Origin: Sinomonas cyclohexanicum
Lineage (GTDB): Bacteria > Actinomycetota > Actinomycetes > Actinomycetales > Micrococcaceae
Direction: 5' to 3'
Length of the DNA stretch: 64,000 bases
Assembly (NCBI RefSeq): GCF_020886775.1
Contig: NZ_AP024525.1
Coordinates: forward strand, 3,782,001 to 3,846,000
Both the position numbers and the translations under genes were made by a program. The notes under the pieces are model-generated. The model saw nothing but the letters and a program-made list of their open reading frames with translations. It made no database searches and was not told the DNA's origin. Positions within the stretch are counted from its first letter, which is position 1. Each line of letters begins with the position of its first letter. Of the stretch, positions 16,536 to 24,789 are shown in pieces.

Positions 16536-18740
16536 CTACCGCCCCTGGGCCTCGTCGCGCTCCTGGAGGCGCGTGAACATGGCGTTGTAGGCCTCGAGGT
16601 CGGCATCGTGGTCGCGGTCGGCGGCGCGGTCGCGGCGCTTGGTCTCGCGTGCGTCCGACTTGGACCACATGACGGCCACCCCAATTGCGAGGATCAGGGT
16701 CGGGATCTCGCCGATGCCCCACGCGATGCCGCCGCCGGTCTGCTGGTCCCCGATCGCGGACTGCCCCCATGCCCGGCCCAGGTTGCCGAAGAACGTCGGC
16801 TCGAGCAGCACGTTGGAGCCCATGAGCGTCACGCCGAAGAACGCGTGGAACGCCATGGTCGCGAGCAGGAGCACGAGTCGGATCGGGTACGGGAACCGGC
16901 GTGGTAGGGGGTCGGAGCCGATCATCGTCAGTACGAAGATGTACCCGGTCAGCGTGAAGTGCAGGTTCATGAGCTCGTGGCCCACATGGTCCCGCATGGC
17001 GTACCCGAACAGGTCCGAGTAGTAGAACAGGATGATCGAGCCCGCGAAGTTGGCGGCCGCGAACAGCGGGTGGGTGACCAGCTGCGACCACTTCGAGTGG
17101 ACGAACACGAGCAGCCACTCGCGCAGTCCCCGGCTGCCGTCGCGCCGCGCCGTCAGGGCCTTGAGCGCGAGCGTGACGGGCGAGCCGAGCACGAGGAACA
17201 GCGGCGCCACCATGGTCAGCATCATGTGGTCCACCATGTGCGCGGAGAACAGCACCCGCCCGTACACGGCCGGCGGCCCGCTCGTGATGTACGTCAGGAG
17301 CACGAGCCCGACGAACCACGAGGCGGCCCGGAGCCACGACCACGGGTCTCCGCGTCGGGCCACCTTGACCATGCCGAGGATGTAGGTGACGGCCCCGAAG
17401 AGCACCACGGCCACCCACAGCCAGTCCGCGCGCCACTCGGTGATCCAGCGCGAGGAGGTGAGCTCGGGAGGCAGCTCGTAGCCGGTGAGGATGAACGCCG
17501 GCGAGGCGTCGGGCGCGTACGTGGTCGGCTCGGGTGGGGCCGAGCGGGAGAGCGCGACGGCGAGCCCGGACACCGCGCCCATCACCACGGCCTCGACCCC
17601 GATGAGCTGCCACAGCACGCGCCGCGCGGACGCGCCACGGCCCAGCTGCGGGATGATCCACTGCCGGTGCATGAACCCGATCCCGCCGAGCACCACCGCG
17701 AGGGTCGTCTTGGCGAGGATGATCTGCCCGTACGCGGACGTGAACAGATCGCCGAGGTTCGGCAGCCGGATGAGCGCGTTGACCACGCCGGACGCCACCA
17801 CGAGCACGTACCCGAACAGCGCGAGCGCGGAGAAGCGCCGCAGCGTCGCCTCGGTCGCGTCGGTCGCCTGCGGGACGCGCACGACGCCGCGTGCCCCGCT
17901 CCCGCCGGCCGAGGCACCTGGGCGGGACGCGCCGTCGTGTGTCCGGGAGCGGTCCGGGCCCCCGGCCAGCGTGCGGCCCAGGAGGGCGAGCACGGCGATG
18001 CCGCCGACCCAGAGTGAGGCGCCCACGAGGTGGAGGAAGAGGGAATTGACGGCGCCCTCGTGGTCGCTGGAGCTGGCGGAGTGCCCGATGAGCGCCATGG
18101 GCACGAGGCCCGCGAGTGCCAGGAGGCCCGTGAGCGCGAGCCCCGTGAGGGAGCGGACAGCGAAGAGGAGCGTCGCGACGACAGCGGCGATGATCACGGT
18201 GACGAGCCACGCCCGGCCCACGTCGAGGCTCGTCATGAAGAAGACCAGCTGCTTGGTGTAGTCGGCGTCGCCGGAGAGGGGCTGCCCGATCAGGTCGGAG
18301 TGCGTGAGGACGAGGACCGCCATGGCGCTGATCGTCCACGCGATGGCGCCGCCCGTGGCGATCCTCAGGGCGCGGGTGAAGGCGGGGTGCTCGTCCCCGT
18401 CGTCGGCGGCCGCCCCGTCCGCGGCGTCGCGGGCCGCGCGGCGGCCACGGTGCGGGGTGGGGTACCGCGGGAGCACCCCCACTGCGAACGTGATGCCGCC
18501 GAGCACCAGGGCGGCCGAGAGGTTCAGGAGCGTCTTCGCGATGGGCAGGCCCCACCGCACGAGCGCCCCGGGATCGAGGACCTGCCGGGCCGCGACGGCG
18601 CCGGAGAAGATGAGGGCGGCCACGAGGGCGAGGACCGCGACGGCCAGCGCCGCGATCGACCATCCCCGTGCGAGGCCTGCGTTTCCCGCGGGAGCGGGGG
18701 CGGCGGAGGCTGGGCGGGCGGGCGAGGCAGATCGTGGCAC
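16536..18740 (-). CDS. CopD-CtaG fusion: copper resistance and cytochrome oxidase assembly membrane protein
   Basis: The 734-residue protein joins two membrane modules. The first half (about residues 20-400) has the CopD pattern with TLLNLSAALVLGGITFAVG, a long cytoplasmic loop and RLPNLGDLFTSAYGQIILAKTTL. The second half (about 430-690) is a caa3-type CtaG domain with VYGRVLFSAHMVDHMMLTMVAP, HEMLN-like NLHFTLTGY and AFHAFFGVTLMGS; its His and Met residues in membrane helices are probable copper ligands. Such fusions are common in actinobacteria and are thought to bring copper to the outer face for oxidase assembly. The start MPRSASPARP has no clear ribosome site. It is downstream of HU but likely transcribed separately. 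Confidence 0.88.
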   Translation of the reverse strand: MPRSASPARPASAAPAPAGNAGLARGWSIAALAVAVLALVAALIFSGAVAARQVLDPGALVRWGLPIAKTLLNLSAALVLGGITFAVGVLPRYPTPHRGRRAARDAADGAAADDGDEHPAFTRALRIATGGAIAWTISAMAVLVLTHSDLIGQPLSGDADYTKQLVFFMTSLDVGRAWLVTVIIAAVVATLLFAVRSLTGLALTGLLALAGLVPMALIGHSASSSDHEGAVNSLFLHLVGASLWVGGIAVLALLGRTLAGGPDRSRTHDGASRPGASAGGSGARGVVRVPQATDATEATLRRFSALALFGYVLVVASGVVNALIRLPNLGDLFTSAYGQIILAKTTLAVVLGGIGFMHRQWIIPQLGRGASARRVLWQLIGVEAVVMGAVSGLAVALSRSAPPEPTTYAPDASPAFILTGYELPPELTSSRWITEWRADWLWVAVVLFGAVTYILGMVKVARRGDPWSWLRAASWFVGLVLLTYITSGPPAVYGRVLFSAHMVDHMMLTMVAPLFLVLGSPVTLALKALTARRDGSRGLREWLLVFVHSKWSQLVTHPLFAAANFAGSIILFYYSDLFGYAMRDHVGHELMNLHFTLTGYIFVLTMIGSDPLPRRFPYPIRLVLLLATMAFHAFFGVTLMGSNVLLEPTFFGNLGRAWGQSAIGDQQTGGGIAWGIGEIPTLILAIGVAVMWSKSDARETKRRDRAADRDHDADLEAYNAMFTRLQERDEAQGR

Positions 18741-18781
18741 CCATCCATTGTCCCAGACACCGCGGTGGCCTCAGACGCCGA

Positions 18782-18814
18782 GAGGGGGCAGCGGCGCGGT
18801 GCCGTTGCCCCCTC
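18782..18814 (-). terminator. Terminator of the HU gene
   Basis: GAGGGGGCA (18782-18790) pairs with TGCCCCCTC (18806-18814), and CGGC/GCCG continues the stem inside. It lies 40 bases after the HU stop codon. Confidence 0.65.
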
Positions 18815-18852
18815 GCGAGGCTGTCTGGAGCCTGTGGGCTACGCGCCCGGGA

Positions 18853-19137
18853 CTACTTGCCCGAAGCGGCGGCCTTGAGCTTGGAGCCCGCGGTCAGCTT
18901 GACGCTGTGGCCGGCCGGGATCTCGATGGCGGCACCCGTCTGCGGGTTGCGGCCCGTGCGGGCGGCGCGCTCGGTGCGCTCGACGGCGAGCCAGCCCGGG
19001 ATGCTGATCTTCTCACCCTTGGAAACGGAGGCCTCGAAGACCTCGAACAGTGCGTCGAGCACGCCGTTGACTGCGGCCTGGCTGAGGCTGGTCTTGCCGG
19101 CGACTTCTGCGACCAGATCGCTGCGGTTCTTAGCCAT
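18853..19137 (-). CDS. hup: HU-family DNA-binding protein
   Basis: The 94-residue protein starts MAKNRSDLVAEVAGKTSLSQAAV and has the HU signature GWLAVERTERAARTGRNPQTG in the DNA-binding arm, with the conserved Arg-Asn-Pro at its tip. HU binds and bends DNA as a dimer and organises the nucleoid. The C-terminus is short (KLKAAASGK) and lacks the long Lys/Ala tail of mycobacterial and streptomycete HupB. AGGAGG-like GGAGGA lies just upstream of the start. The region 19138-19371 contains an 8-bp hairpin (19168-19195) and T-rich repeats but no gene. Confidence 0.95.
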   Translation of the reverse strand: MAKNRSDLVAEVAGKTSLSQAAVNGVLDALFEVFEASVSKGEKISIPGWLAVERTERAARTGRNPQTGAAIEIPAGHSVKLTAGSKLKAAASGK

Positions 19138-19371
19138 GTGTCCTCCTGGACGTTGGTTTCTACATGTCAGCCCGGGAACGGTCCGCTCCGGGCTGCTGTT
19201 ACCGCAACTTACCAGCTATCCGGGGCCTGGCCAGCAGATTTCCGCGTGTTTTCGCGGTTTTTGGGCCTTATCCGGGGTTTTTGGCCCGGATCCGGGCCGT
19301 GGGGTGCCCTCCGGCAGGGTGGCGAGCGCATCAGGCGCCCCCGCCGCATGACGGGGCGTAGCGTGAGTGGC

Positions 19372-20265
19372 ATGCCGTCCGACACGCCGCTCACCGCCGC
19401 CCAGCGGGGGCTCGTGGACGCGTGGTTCGGGGACTGGGAGCTCTTGGAGGACCATTCGTGGGGCATCCAGGGCATCCACGTCCTGCGCATCTCCACGGGA
19501 CGCGGCCCGGTGGTCATCAAGGCGTCGGGGACGAGCCACCACATCGTCCGGGAGGCCCGCGCGCACCGGCAGATGACCGGGCCGCTCCTCGCCCTCGACC
19601 CGCCCCGGAGCGCGCGGCTGCTGCACGCGGACACCCGTGCTGGGGTCCTCGCCGCCACGTGGCTGCCCGGCCGGCTCGTCGAGGGCGGCCCGCACGAGCG
19701 TTCCGCCGAGGCGTTCCGCCAGGCGGGCGAGCTCCTCGCGCTCGTGCACGTGCCGCGGGAGCGGACGGCGAGCTACGACCCGGCGGCCCTGCATAAGGTC
19801 GGCGACTTCCTGGCGCGCGCCCACGGGCTCGCCCCGGCGCCCCACCTCCGCATCGCGGAGCGCCTCGCGGCCGCCCATCGCCCGGCCCCACGCTGGCTGT
19901 ACGCGACGCACGGGGACTTTCAGCCGCGCAACTGGGTCCTCGACGGCGACCCTGCTGCGGGAGGCCTCGTCTCGCTCATCGACTGGGGCCGCGCGGGGTA
20001 CCGGCCCTGGGTCACCGACCTCGTCCGGCTTGAGCACCAGAGCTTCCAGGCCGGGCCCGGTCAGTCGGCACACGACGCCGCGCGGCTCCGGGCGGCGTTC
20101 CACGCCGGCTACGGCCGCGACCCGGCCAGCGAGCCCGGCTCATGGCTGCTCGACAACCTCCTCCAGGCCCTCGGGACGGTCGTCTGGGCGCACGAGGTCG
20201 GCGACGCGCCGTTCGAGGACGAGGGCCGCCGCATGCTCGCCCGCGCGGTGGAGTGGTTCGGCTGA
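19372..20265 (+). CDS. Phosphotransferase, APH/choline-kinase-like family
   Basis: The 297-residue protein has the aminoglycoside phosphotransferase-like kinase fold: VVIKASG for the ATP-binding lysine, THGDFQPRNWVLD as the catalytic loop with its Asp, and SLIDWGRAGYRPWVTDL with the metal-binding Asp. Members phosphorylate small alcohols or antibiotics; no substrate is implied. I chose ATG 19372; ATG 19348 in the same frame is possible. The last 55 bases of the gene lie within the left copy of the 250-bp target duplication, so its 3' end is intact despite the insertion. Confidence 0.8.
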   Translation: MPSDTPLTAAQRGLVDAWFGDWELLEDHSWGIQGIHVLRISTGRGPVVIKASGTSHHIVREARAHRQMTGPLLALDPPRSARLLHADTRAGVLAATWLPGRLVEGGPHERSAEAFRQAGELLALVHVPRERTASYDPAALHKVGDFLARAHGLAPAPHLRIAERLAAAHRPAPRWLYATHGDFQPRNWVLDGDPAAGGLVSLIDWGRAGYRPWVTDLVRLEHQSFQAGPGQSAHDAARLRAAFHAGYGRDPASEPGSWLLDNLLQALGTVVWAHEVGDAPFEDEGRRMLARAVEWFG

Positions 20266-20267
20266 GG

Positions 20268-20302
20268 GCGCACGACGGCGGGGCCCGCCCGCCGTCGTGC
20301 GC
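20268..20302. terminator. Bidirectional terminator (left copy)
   Basis: A perfect 15-bp stem starting GCGCACGACGGC (20268-20282 with 20288-20302) surrounds a 5-base loop, three bases after the phosphotransferase stop. In the uninterrupted locus it would have separated two convergent genes. Confidence 0.75.
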
Positions 20303-20334
20303 TCCCTGCGCGGTGCCCGCCGTCCTGCGCCCGA

Positions 20335-20460
20335 TCAGGCCTTGTCGGGCCGGGCCGCGTCCGGCCGGTGCCCCTGCTTGGCCAGCTGGATCTGCTCGTA
20401 GACGTGGTGGCGCAGCTCGGTGAAGCGCGGCAGGGCGCGGGTCTCGAGCTGGTCGCGCTC
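20335..20460 (-). pseudogene. Orphan 3' fragment of the ABC transporter ATPase gene
   Basis: This 126-base piece encodes the last 41 residues and stop of the ATPase whose intact copy is at 22312-23178. It has no start and was created by the target duplication. Confidence 0.9.
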
Positions 20461-22187
20461 CTGAGTCGTGCCACTTGCCTTAGTGACCTGCAATGAGTCC
20501 AAGCGTTGTCAGGATTTCCTGAGCTGTCGGGGGAATGTTGGGCTCGAGGGTGAGGCGTTGGCCGTTGACCTCGATTGTTGCCGAGCGGACGGGACGCAGC
20601 GTCTGGACGAGCTTCTTGATGCTCACGCCGGTGGCGTCCTGGAGGTGGCGGGCGATCGCGAGGGCCGCGAAGACCACGGTGAGGTGGGCCTCGATCGCCT
20701 CGCGCTGGTGGTGGAAGACGGGCCGGGCCTTCAGGTCGGACTTGGTCATGCGGAACGACGCCTCGACCGCCCAGAGGTCGTGATAGGCGCCGATCACCGC
20801 GCTGCCGCTCATCGTTGCCTCGGGCAGGCTGGTCACGTAGCCCTTGAGCCCTGCGAGCTGGCGGGCCCGTTCGATGGTGGTCTGGTCCAGGGCCTTCTCG
20901 GCGCCGGTGACCTTGAGGAACCTCGCCTTCTTCAAGGGAGTGGCGCCGGCGGCGATGCGTTCGGCCTTCTCGACCATGAGGTTGATGGTGCGCCGGTCGC
21001 GCTTGGCCCGCTTGAACGAGTACTGGTAGACGATCCGCCGCTCCCGCGCGTCCTTCCCGGTTCCCAGCGTCCTGACGGATTCGAGGATCTGCCCGTCCTC
21101 GAACCAGTCCCCGTGGGCTTCGAAGTGCTCGGCGAGGTCATACGGGGCCTTGGTCAGGCGGGAGCCGACGATGAAGGAGAACCCGGCGTCCTCGAGCGCG
21201 TTCAGGTTGCCGGCCGAGAGCATCCCGGCGTCGGCGACCACGACCATGTCCGTGACCCCATGCCTCTCCTGGAACGCCTTCAGCACCGGCACGAGGGTGG
21301 TGGTCTCGGCCTTGCGCCCGTCGAAGAGGTGCACCTCCAGCGGGAACCCGCCCGGGTCCACCAGCAGCCCGACCTGGACCTGCGGGTCCACGCGGTGCTC
21401 CTTGCTCATCCCGACCCGGCGCAGCTCGTCCTCGTCCTCGTTCGTGAAATGCAGGGTGGTCACGTCATACATGACCATCGCCGCAGGCCCTGTAGAGCGG
21501 ACCGAGTGCGCGAGGCAGGCCTTGGCGATGATGTCGCGGTAGTCCTGCCTGCTGCAGCGCTCCAGGCATCGGAACACCGTGCGCAGCGCCGGTGCGGGCA
21601 CCCCGATCTCTTCCAGGACCCGGAGGGTGTCGGCCTTCGACGTGGGCTCGATGATCCGGGCCAGCACCAGCGATCTGAACGCCTCATCGTCGAGGACATC
21701 GAATCCCAGACGGGAGTACGCCTGGGCCAAGACGTCCCAGAGCAGCAGCGATGCCGTTGCCACCACGCGCCCGCCGCCGGCCACGAGCCGTGGGCGCCCG
21801 CCGGGAGCGGCTACCGGCAACGAGGCGGCGGCCGTCCAGTCAGCGACGTCCTCGGTGCGCACCTCTACGCGGGGCAGCGGGCCCAGGTCCAGCGTCCCCT
21901 GGCCGGGCCGGAGCCGATCGCGGGCCAGGTCCAGCAGCAGCGCCAGCTCGGCATCGGTATGGGCAGAACCCACATGATCGACCTCCACGACCTGGCCCCG
22001 GTCCTTGGCCACGATCTGGACAGCGACCGCGCCCGAGGCCGTCCTGACCTTGCGCACGAACCTGGAAGCCACCCCCTGAGGCTACCTTTCGACAGGTTCT
22101 TAGTAACCAAACCGTCCGACCGCAACAAAGAAACCGCAGGTCAGAGCACCATCAGCGAAAATCCGTCAACCGAGTGGCACGAGTCAG
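20461..22187. mobile_element. IS1634-family insertion sequence, complete
   Basis: The element is 1727 bp with terminal inverted repeats CTGAGTCGTGCCACT (20461-20475) and AGTGGCACGAGTCAG (22173-22187), which match at 14 of 15 positions. It carries one intact transposase gene on the minus strand and is bordered by exact 250-bp direct repeats. Intact ends, an intact gene and unchanged flanking repeats indicate a recent insertion. Very long, variable target duplications are a known trait of the IS1634 group. Confidence 0.92.
20480..22072 (-). CDS. IS1634-family DDE transposase
   Basis: The 530-residue protein has an IS4/IS1634-type catalytic core: an Asp in MVMYDVTTLHF (about residue 203), an Asp in MVVVADAGML (about 279) and a Glu in YHDLWAVEASFRMTKSDLKARP (about 436), followed by the HHQREAIEAHLTVVFAALAIAR helix typical of the group. 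The length is normal for the family and no stop or frameshift interrupts it, so it is probably active. It fills most of the element, ending 19 bases from the left end and starting 115 bases from the right end. Confidence 0.92.
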   Translation of the reverse strand: MASRFVRKVRTASGAVAVQIVAKDRGQVVEVDHVGSAHTDAELALLLDLARDRLRPGQGTLDLGPLPRVEVRTEDVADWTAAASLPVAAPGGRPRLVAGGGRVVATASLLLWDVLAQAYSRLGFDVLDDEAFRSLVLARIIEPTSKADTLRVLEEIGVPAPALRTVFRCLERCSRQDYRDIIAKACLAHSVRSTGPAAMVMYDVTTLHFTNEDEDELRRVGMSKEHRVDPQVQVGLLVDPGGFPLEVHLFDGRKAETTTLVPVLKAFQERHGVTDMVVVADAGMLSAGNLNALEDAGFSFIVGSRLTKAPYDLAEHFEAHGDWFEDGQILESVRTLGTGKDARERRIVYQYSFKRAKRDRRTINLMVEKAERIAAGATPLKKARFLKVTGAEKALDQTTIERARQLAGLKGYVTSLPEATMSGSAVIGAYHDLWAVEASFRMTKSDLKARPVFHHQREAIEAHLTVVFAALAIARHLQDATGVSIKKLVQTLRPVRSATIEVNGQRLTLEPNIPPTAQEILTTLGLIAGH

Positions 22188-22242
22188 GTTCGAGGACGAG
22201 GGCCGCCGCATGCTCGCCCGCGCGGTGGAGTGGTTCGGCTGA
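22188..22242 (+). pseudogene. Orphan 3' fragment of the phosphotransferase gene
   Basis: These 55 bases repeat the last 18 codons (plus stop) of the phosphotransferase gene 19372-20265. They were created by the target duplication and have no start. Confidence 0.9.
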
Positions 22243-22244
22243 GG

Positions 22245-22279
22245 GCGCACGACGGCGGGGCCCGCCCGCCGTCGTGCGC
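22245..22279. terminator. Bidirectional terminator (right copy)
   Basis: Exact copy of the hairpin at 20268-20302, duplicated with the target site. It lies 33 bases past the stop of the ABC ATPase gene. Confidence 0.75.
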
Positions 22280-22311
22280 TCCCTGCGCGGTGCCCGCCGT
22301 CCTGCGCCCGA

Positions 22312-23178
22312 TCAGGCCTTGTCGGGCCGGGCCGCGTCCGGCCGGTGCCCCTGCTTGGCCAGCTGGATCTGCTCGTAGACGTGGTGGCGCAGCTCGGTGA
22401 AGCGCGGCAGGGCGCGGGTCTCGAGCTGGTCGCGCTCGGCGGGCAGGTCGATCACGAGGTCCTCCTGCACCACGGTGGGCGAGGAGGAGAGGATGATGAC
22501 GCGCTGGCCGAGGTAGACGGACTCGTCGATGTCATGCGTGACGAACAGGACGGTGACTCCGAGGTCCTTCCAGATGCGCCGGATGAGGTCCTCGAGATCG
22601 GCACGGGTCTGGGCGTCGACAGCGGCGAACGGCTCGTCCATGAGGAGCACCTCGGGCTGGTACGCCACCGCGCGGGCGATTGCGACGCGCTGCTGCATGC
22701 CGCCCGAGAGCTGCCACGGGTACGAGCGCGGCACGTGGGCCAGGCCCACCGCCTCGAGGGCCTGGTTGACGAGCTTCTCCCGCTCCGCCTTGGGCACGCC
22801 CGCGTTCTTCAGGGGCAGCTCCACGTTGTCCTTCACCCGCAGCCACGGGAACAGGGACCGGCCGTACTCCTGGAACACGACCGCCATCTTCTTGGGCGGC
22901 CCGGTGACCTTCTTCCCGTCGAGGACCACCTCGCCCTCAGTGGTCGAGAGCAGGCCGGCAATGCACTTCAGGAGCGTGGTCTTGCCGGAGCCGGACGGGC
23001 CCACGATGCACGCGAGCTCGTTGTGGCCGAGGTCGAACGTGAGGTCGCGGACGGCCTCGATGTCTCCGCCGTCGGTGCGGTAGACCTTCTTGACGCCGCG
23101 CACCGACAGGAGCGCCTCGCCCTCGGGAAGGGTGCGCCCGCGGGGCACGGTCTGGCTCTGGGTCTGGTCAGGCTGCAT
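22312..23178 (-). CDS. ABC transporter ATPase, nitrate/sulfonate/taurine type
   Basis: The 288-residue protein has Walker A GPSGSGKT at residues 60-67, the signature LSGGMQQR and Walker B VLLMDEPF, followed by the HDIDESVYLGQRVIIL segment with the switch His. It closely resembles SsuB/TauB/NrtD-type ATPases that drive import of sulfonates, nitrate, taurine or thiamine precursors. It is the last gene of a five-gene unit with two lipoprotein receptors and two permeases, and its start overlaps the end of the second permease by 11 bases. Its final 126 bases are within the right target duplication, so the gene is whole. Confidence 0.9.
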   Translation of the reverse strand: MQPDQTQSQTVPRGRTLPEGEALLSVRGVKKVYRTDGGDIEAVRDLTFDLGHNELACIVGPSGSGKTTLLKCIAGLLSTTEGEVVLDGKKVTGPPKKMAVVFQEYGRSLFPWLRVKDNVELPLKNAGVPKAEREKLVNQALEAVGLAHVPRSYPWQLSGGMQQRVAIARAVAYQPEVLLMDEPFAAVDAQTRADLEDLIRRIWKDLGVTVLFVTHDIDESVYLGQRVIILSSSPTVVQEDLVIDLPAERDQLETRALPRFTELRHHVYEQIQLAKQGHRPDAARPDKA

Positions 23179-23941
23179 TCTCTACCTCTTTGAGGCCGTT
23201 GTACCAGCGGAGCACGGTCCGCTGGATCCACTGGAAGATGAGGGACATGGCCACGCCGATGAGCCCGAGGACCACGATGCCGGACCACATCTCGGGGATC
23301 GCGAACGAGCGCTGGAACTGCACGATCGCGAAGCCGAGTCCGGACGAGGACGCGAACATCTCGGAGATGACCATGAGGATCAGGCCGATCGAGAGGGACT
23401 GCCTCACGCCGGCGAAGATCTGGGGGGCCGCGGACGGCAGGATCTGGTACCGGATCCGGTTGAACCCGGTGATCCCGTACGAGCGGGTCGTCTCGTTCTG
23501 CACGGGGTCGATGGCGCGCACGCCCTCGATCGTGTTCAGCAGCACGGGCCAGACGCAGCCCGAGACGATCACGGCGACCTTCATCGAGTCGTTGATGCCC
23601 ACCAGGAGCATGAGCACGGGGACGAGGACCGGCGGCGGGACCGCGCGGAAGAACTCGAACACGGGCTCGGTCAGCGCCCGGAGCGTGGGGCTGAGGCCCA
23701 CGAGGAGCCCGAGCACGACGCCGAGGACGATCGCCGCCGCGAGGCCGACCAGGAGCCGGCCGATGCTCGGGAGCACGTCCGTGAGGAGGCGGTCGCCGAA
23801 CCACGTCGGCGGGAACTTCTCCGCGAGCGCGCCGGGCGTGGGGACGAAGAAGTTGGGGGCACCGGACGTCGCGGCCCACCAGAGGGCGATGAGCAGGACG
23901 GGCAGGCCGATCCCGTACAGGAGTGCCTTGAGGAACTTCAT
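23168..23941 (-). CDS. ABC transporter permease, SsuC/TauC type (second)
   Basis: The 257-residue protein has six membrane segments and the EAA-like loop GITGFNRIRYQILPSAAPQIFAGVRQSL that contacts the ATPase. I place the start at ATG 23941, which overlaps the stop of the preceding permease gene (ATGA), although the frame is open further upstream. It pairs with the permease 23938-24789 to form the membrane channel. Confidence 0.88.
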   Translation of the reverse strand: MKFLKALLYGIGLPVLLIALWWAATSGAPNFFVPTPGALAEKFPPTWFGDRLLTDVLPSIGRLLVGLAAAIVLGVVLGLLVGLSPTLRALTEPVFEFFRAVPPPVLVPVLMLLVGINDSMKVAVIVSGCVWPVLLNTIEGVRAIDPVQNETTRSYGITGFNRIRYQILPSAAPQIFAGVRQSLSIGLILMVISEMFASSSGLGFAIVQFQRSFAIPEMWSGIVVLGLIGVAMSLIFQWIQRTVLRWYNGLKEVENAA

Positions 23942-24789
23942 GCCGCGACCTCCCCGCGGATCGAGGGATGCCAGGACAGGACACGCCGCTCGACCCACCG
24001 CGCGGCGAGGTTCACGACGACGCCGAGCAGGCCCGTGGCGAGGATGAGGGCATACATGCCCGAGATCGCGCCGCCGGACTGCGCGAGCGCGATCTCGCGC
24101 CCGAGGCCGGGCGAGCCGATCACGAGCTCGGCGGTGATGGCGAGGATCAGCGCGACGGACGCGGCGAGGCGGATGCCCGTCATGAGGTACGGCAGGACCG
24201 TCGGGAACACGACGTCGCGCACCCGCTGCCACCACGAGAAGCCGTAGCTCTCCGCCGTGTTCATCGCGACCGTGTCCACGTCAGCCACGCCGTAGAGCGC
24301 CTGGATGAGCACCTGCCAGAAGCTCGCGTAGACGACGAGCATGAGCGTGGACTCGATCTTGATCCCGAAGAGCAGCACGGCGAGCGGGATGAGCGCCACC
24401 GAGGGGATCGGGCGGAGGAACTCGATCGTCGAGTTCGTGGCGCGGCGCAGGAACGGGGACATCCCGATGACCAGGCCGAGGACGGTGGCGAGCACAACGG
24501 CGATCGCGAGCCCGATCGCCCACGCCGCCATGGTGTCGCCCACTGCCTTCCAGAAGAGGGCCAGCCCGAAGTCGTTCGCGAGCGCGGCCAGCACCTCCGA
24601 CGCCGGCGGAAGGTACTTCGCCTGGACGATCCCGACCGCCGGGGCGAGCTCCCACACCCCCAGGAAGGCGAGGATGCCCACAAGGCCGAGGACCGGCGTC
24701 GTCCATCCCGGCCTCCTGCCGGGGCGGCGCGCGGTACGTTGCCGCGGGCCCAGCTTCTGCTGGGCTCGGGTTGCAGTCTGCGTGCTCAT
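23938..24789 (-). CDS. ABC transporter permease, SsuC/TauC type (first)
   Basis: The 283-residue protein has a basic N-terminal tail (RQRTARRPGRRPGW) and six membrane segments. The coupling loop reads SYGFSWWQRVRDVVFPTVLPYLMTGIRL, with the usual Gly. Two different permeases in one unit suggest a heterodimeric channel. The start overlaps the stop of the upstream receptor gene by four bases. Confidence 0.88.
   Translation of the reverse strand: MSTQTATRAQQKLGPRQRTARRPGRRPGWTTPVLGLVGILAFLGVWELAPAVGIVQAKYLPPASEVLAALANDFGLALFWKAVGDTMAAWAIGLAIAVVLATVLGLVIGMSPFLRRATNSTIEFLRPIPSVALIPLAVLLFGIKIESTLMLVVYASFWQVLIQALYGVADVDTVAMNTAESYGFSWWQRVRDVVFPTVLPYLMTGIRLAASVALILAITAELVIGSPGLGREIALAQSGGAISGMYALILATGLLGVVVNLAARWVERRVLSWHPSIRGEVAA

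Larger units (their letters stand above)
20211..20460. repeat. 250-bp target-site duplication, left copy
   Basis: This stretch is repeated at 22188-22437, and I find no difference between the two. It includes the phosphotransferase 3' end, a bidirectional hairpin, and the last 126 bases of the ABC ATPase gene. The repeats end exactly at the inverted-repeat ends of the insertion sequence. Confidence 0.92.
22188..22437. repeat. 250-bp target-site duplication, right copy
   Basis: Identical to 20211-20460. It begins directly at the right inverted repeat of the insertion sequence and ends inside the ABC ATPase gene, whose intact 3' end it supplies. Confidence 0.92.

Noticed and set aside
19200-19310. 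Repeated GGTTTTTGG and TATCCGGG words upstream of the phosphotransferase gene
   Set aside because: The copies are short and irregular; no palindrome, array or gene can be supported.
20335-20460. A second ABC ATPase gene left of the insertion sequence
   Set aside because: It is only the last 41 codons, identical to the intact gene, and is explained by the target duplication.
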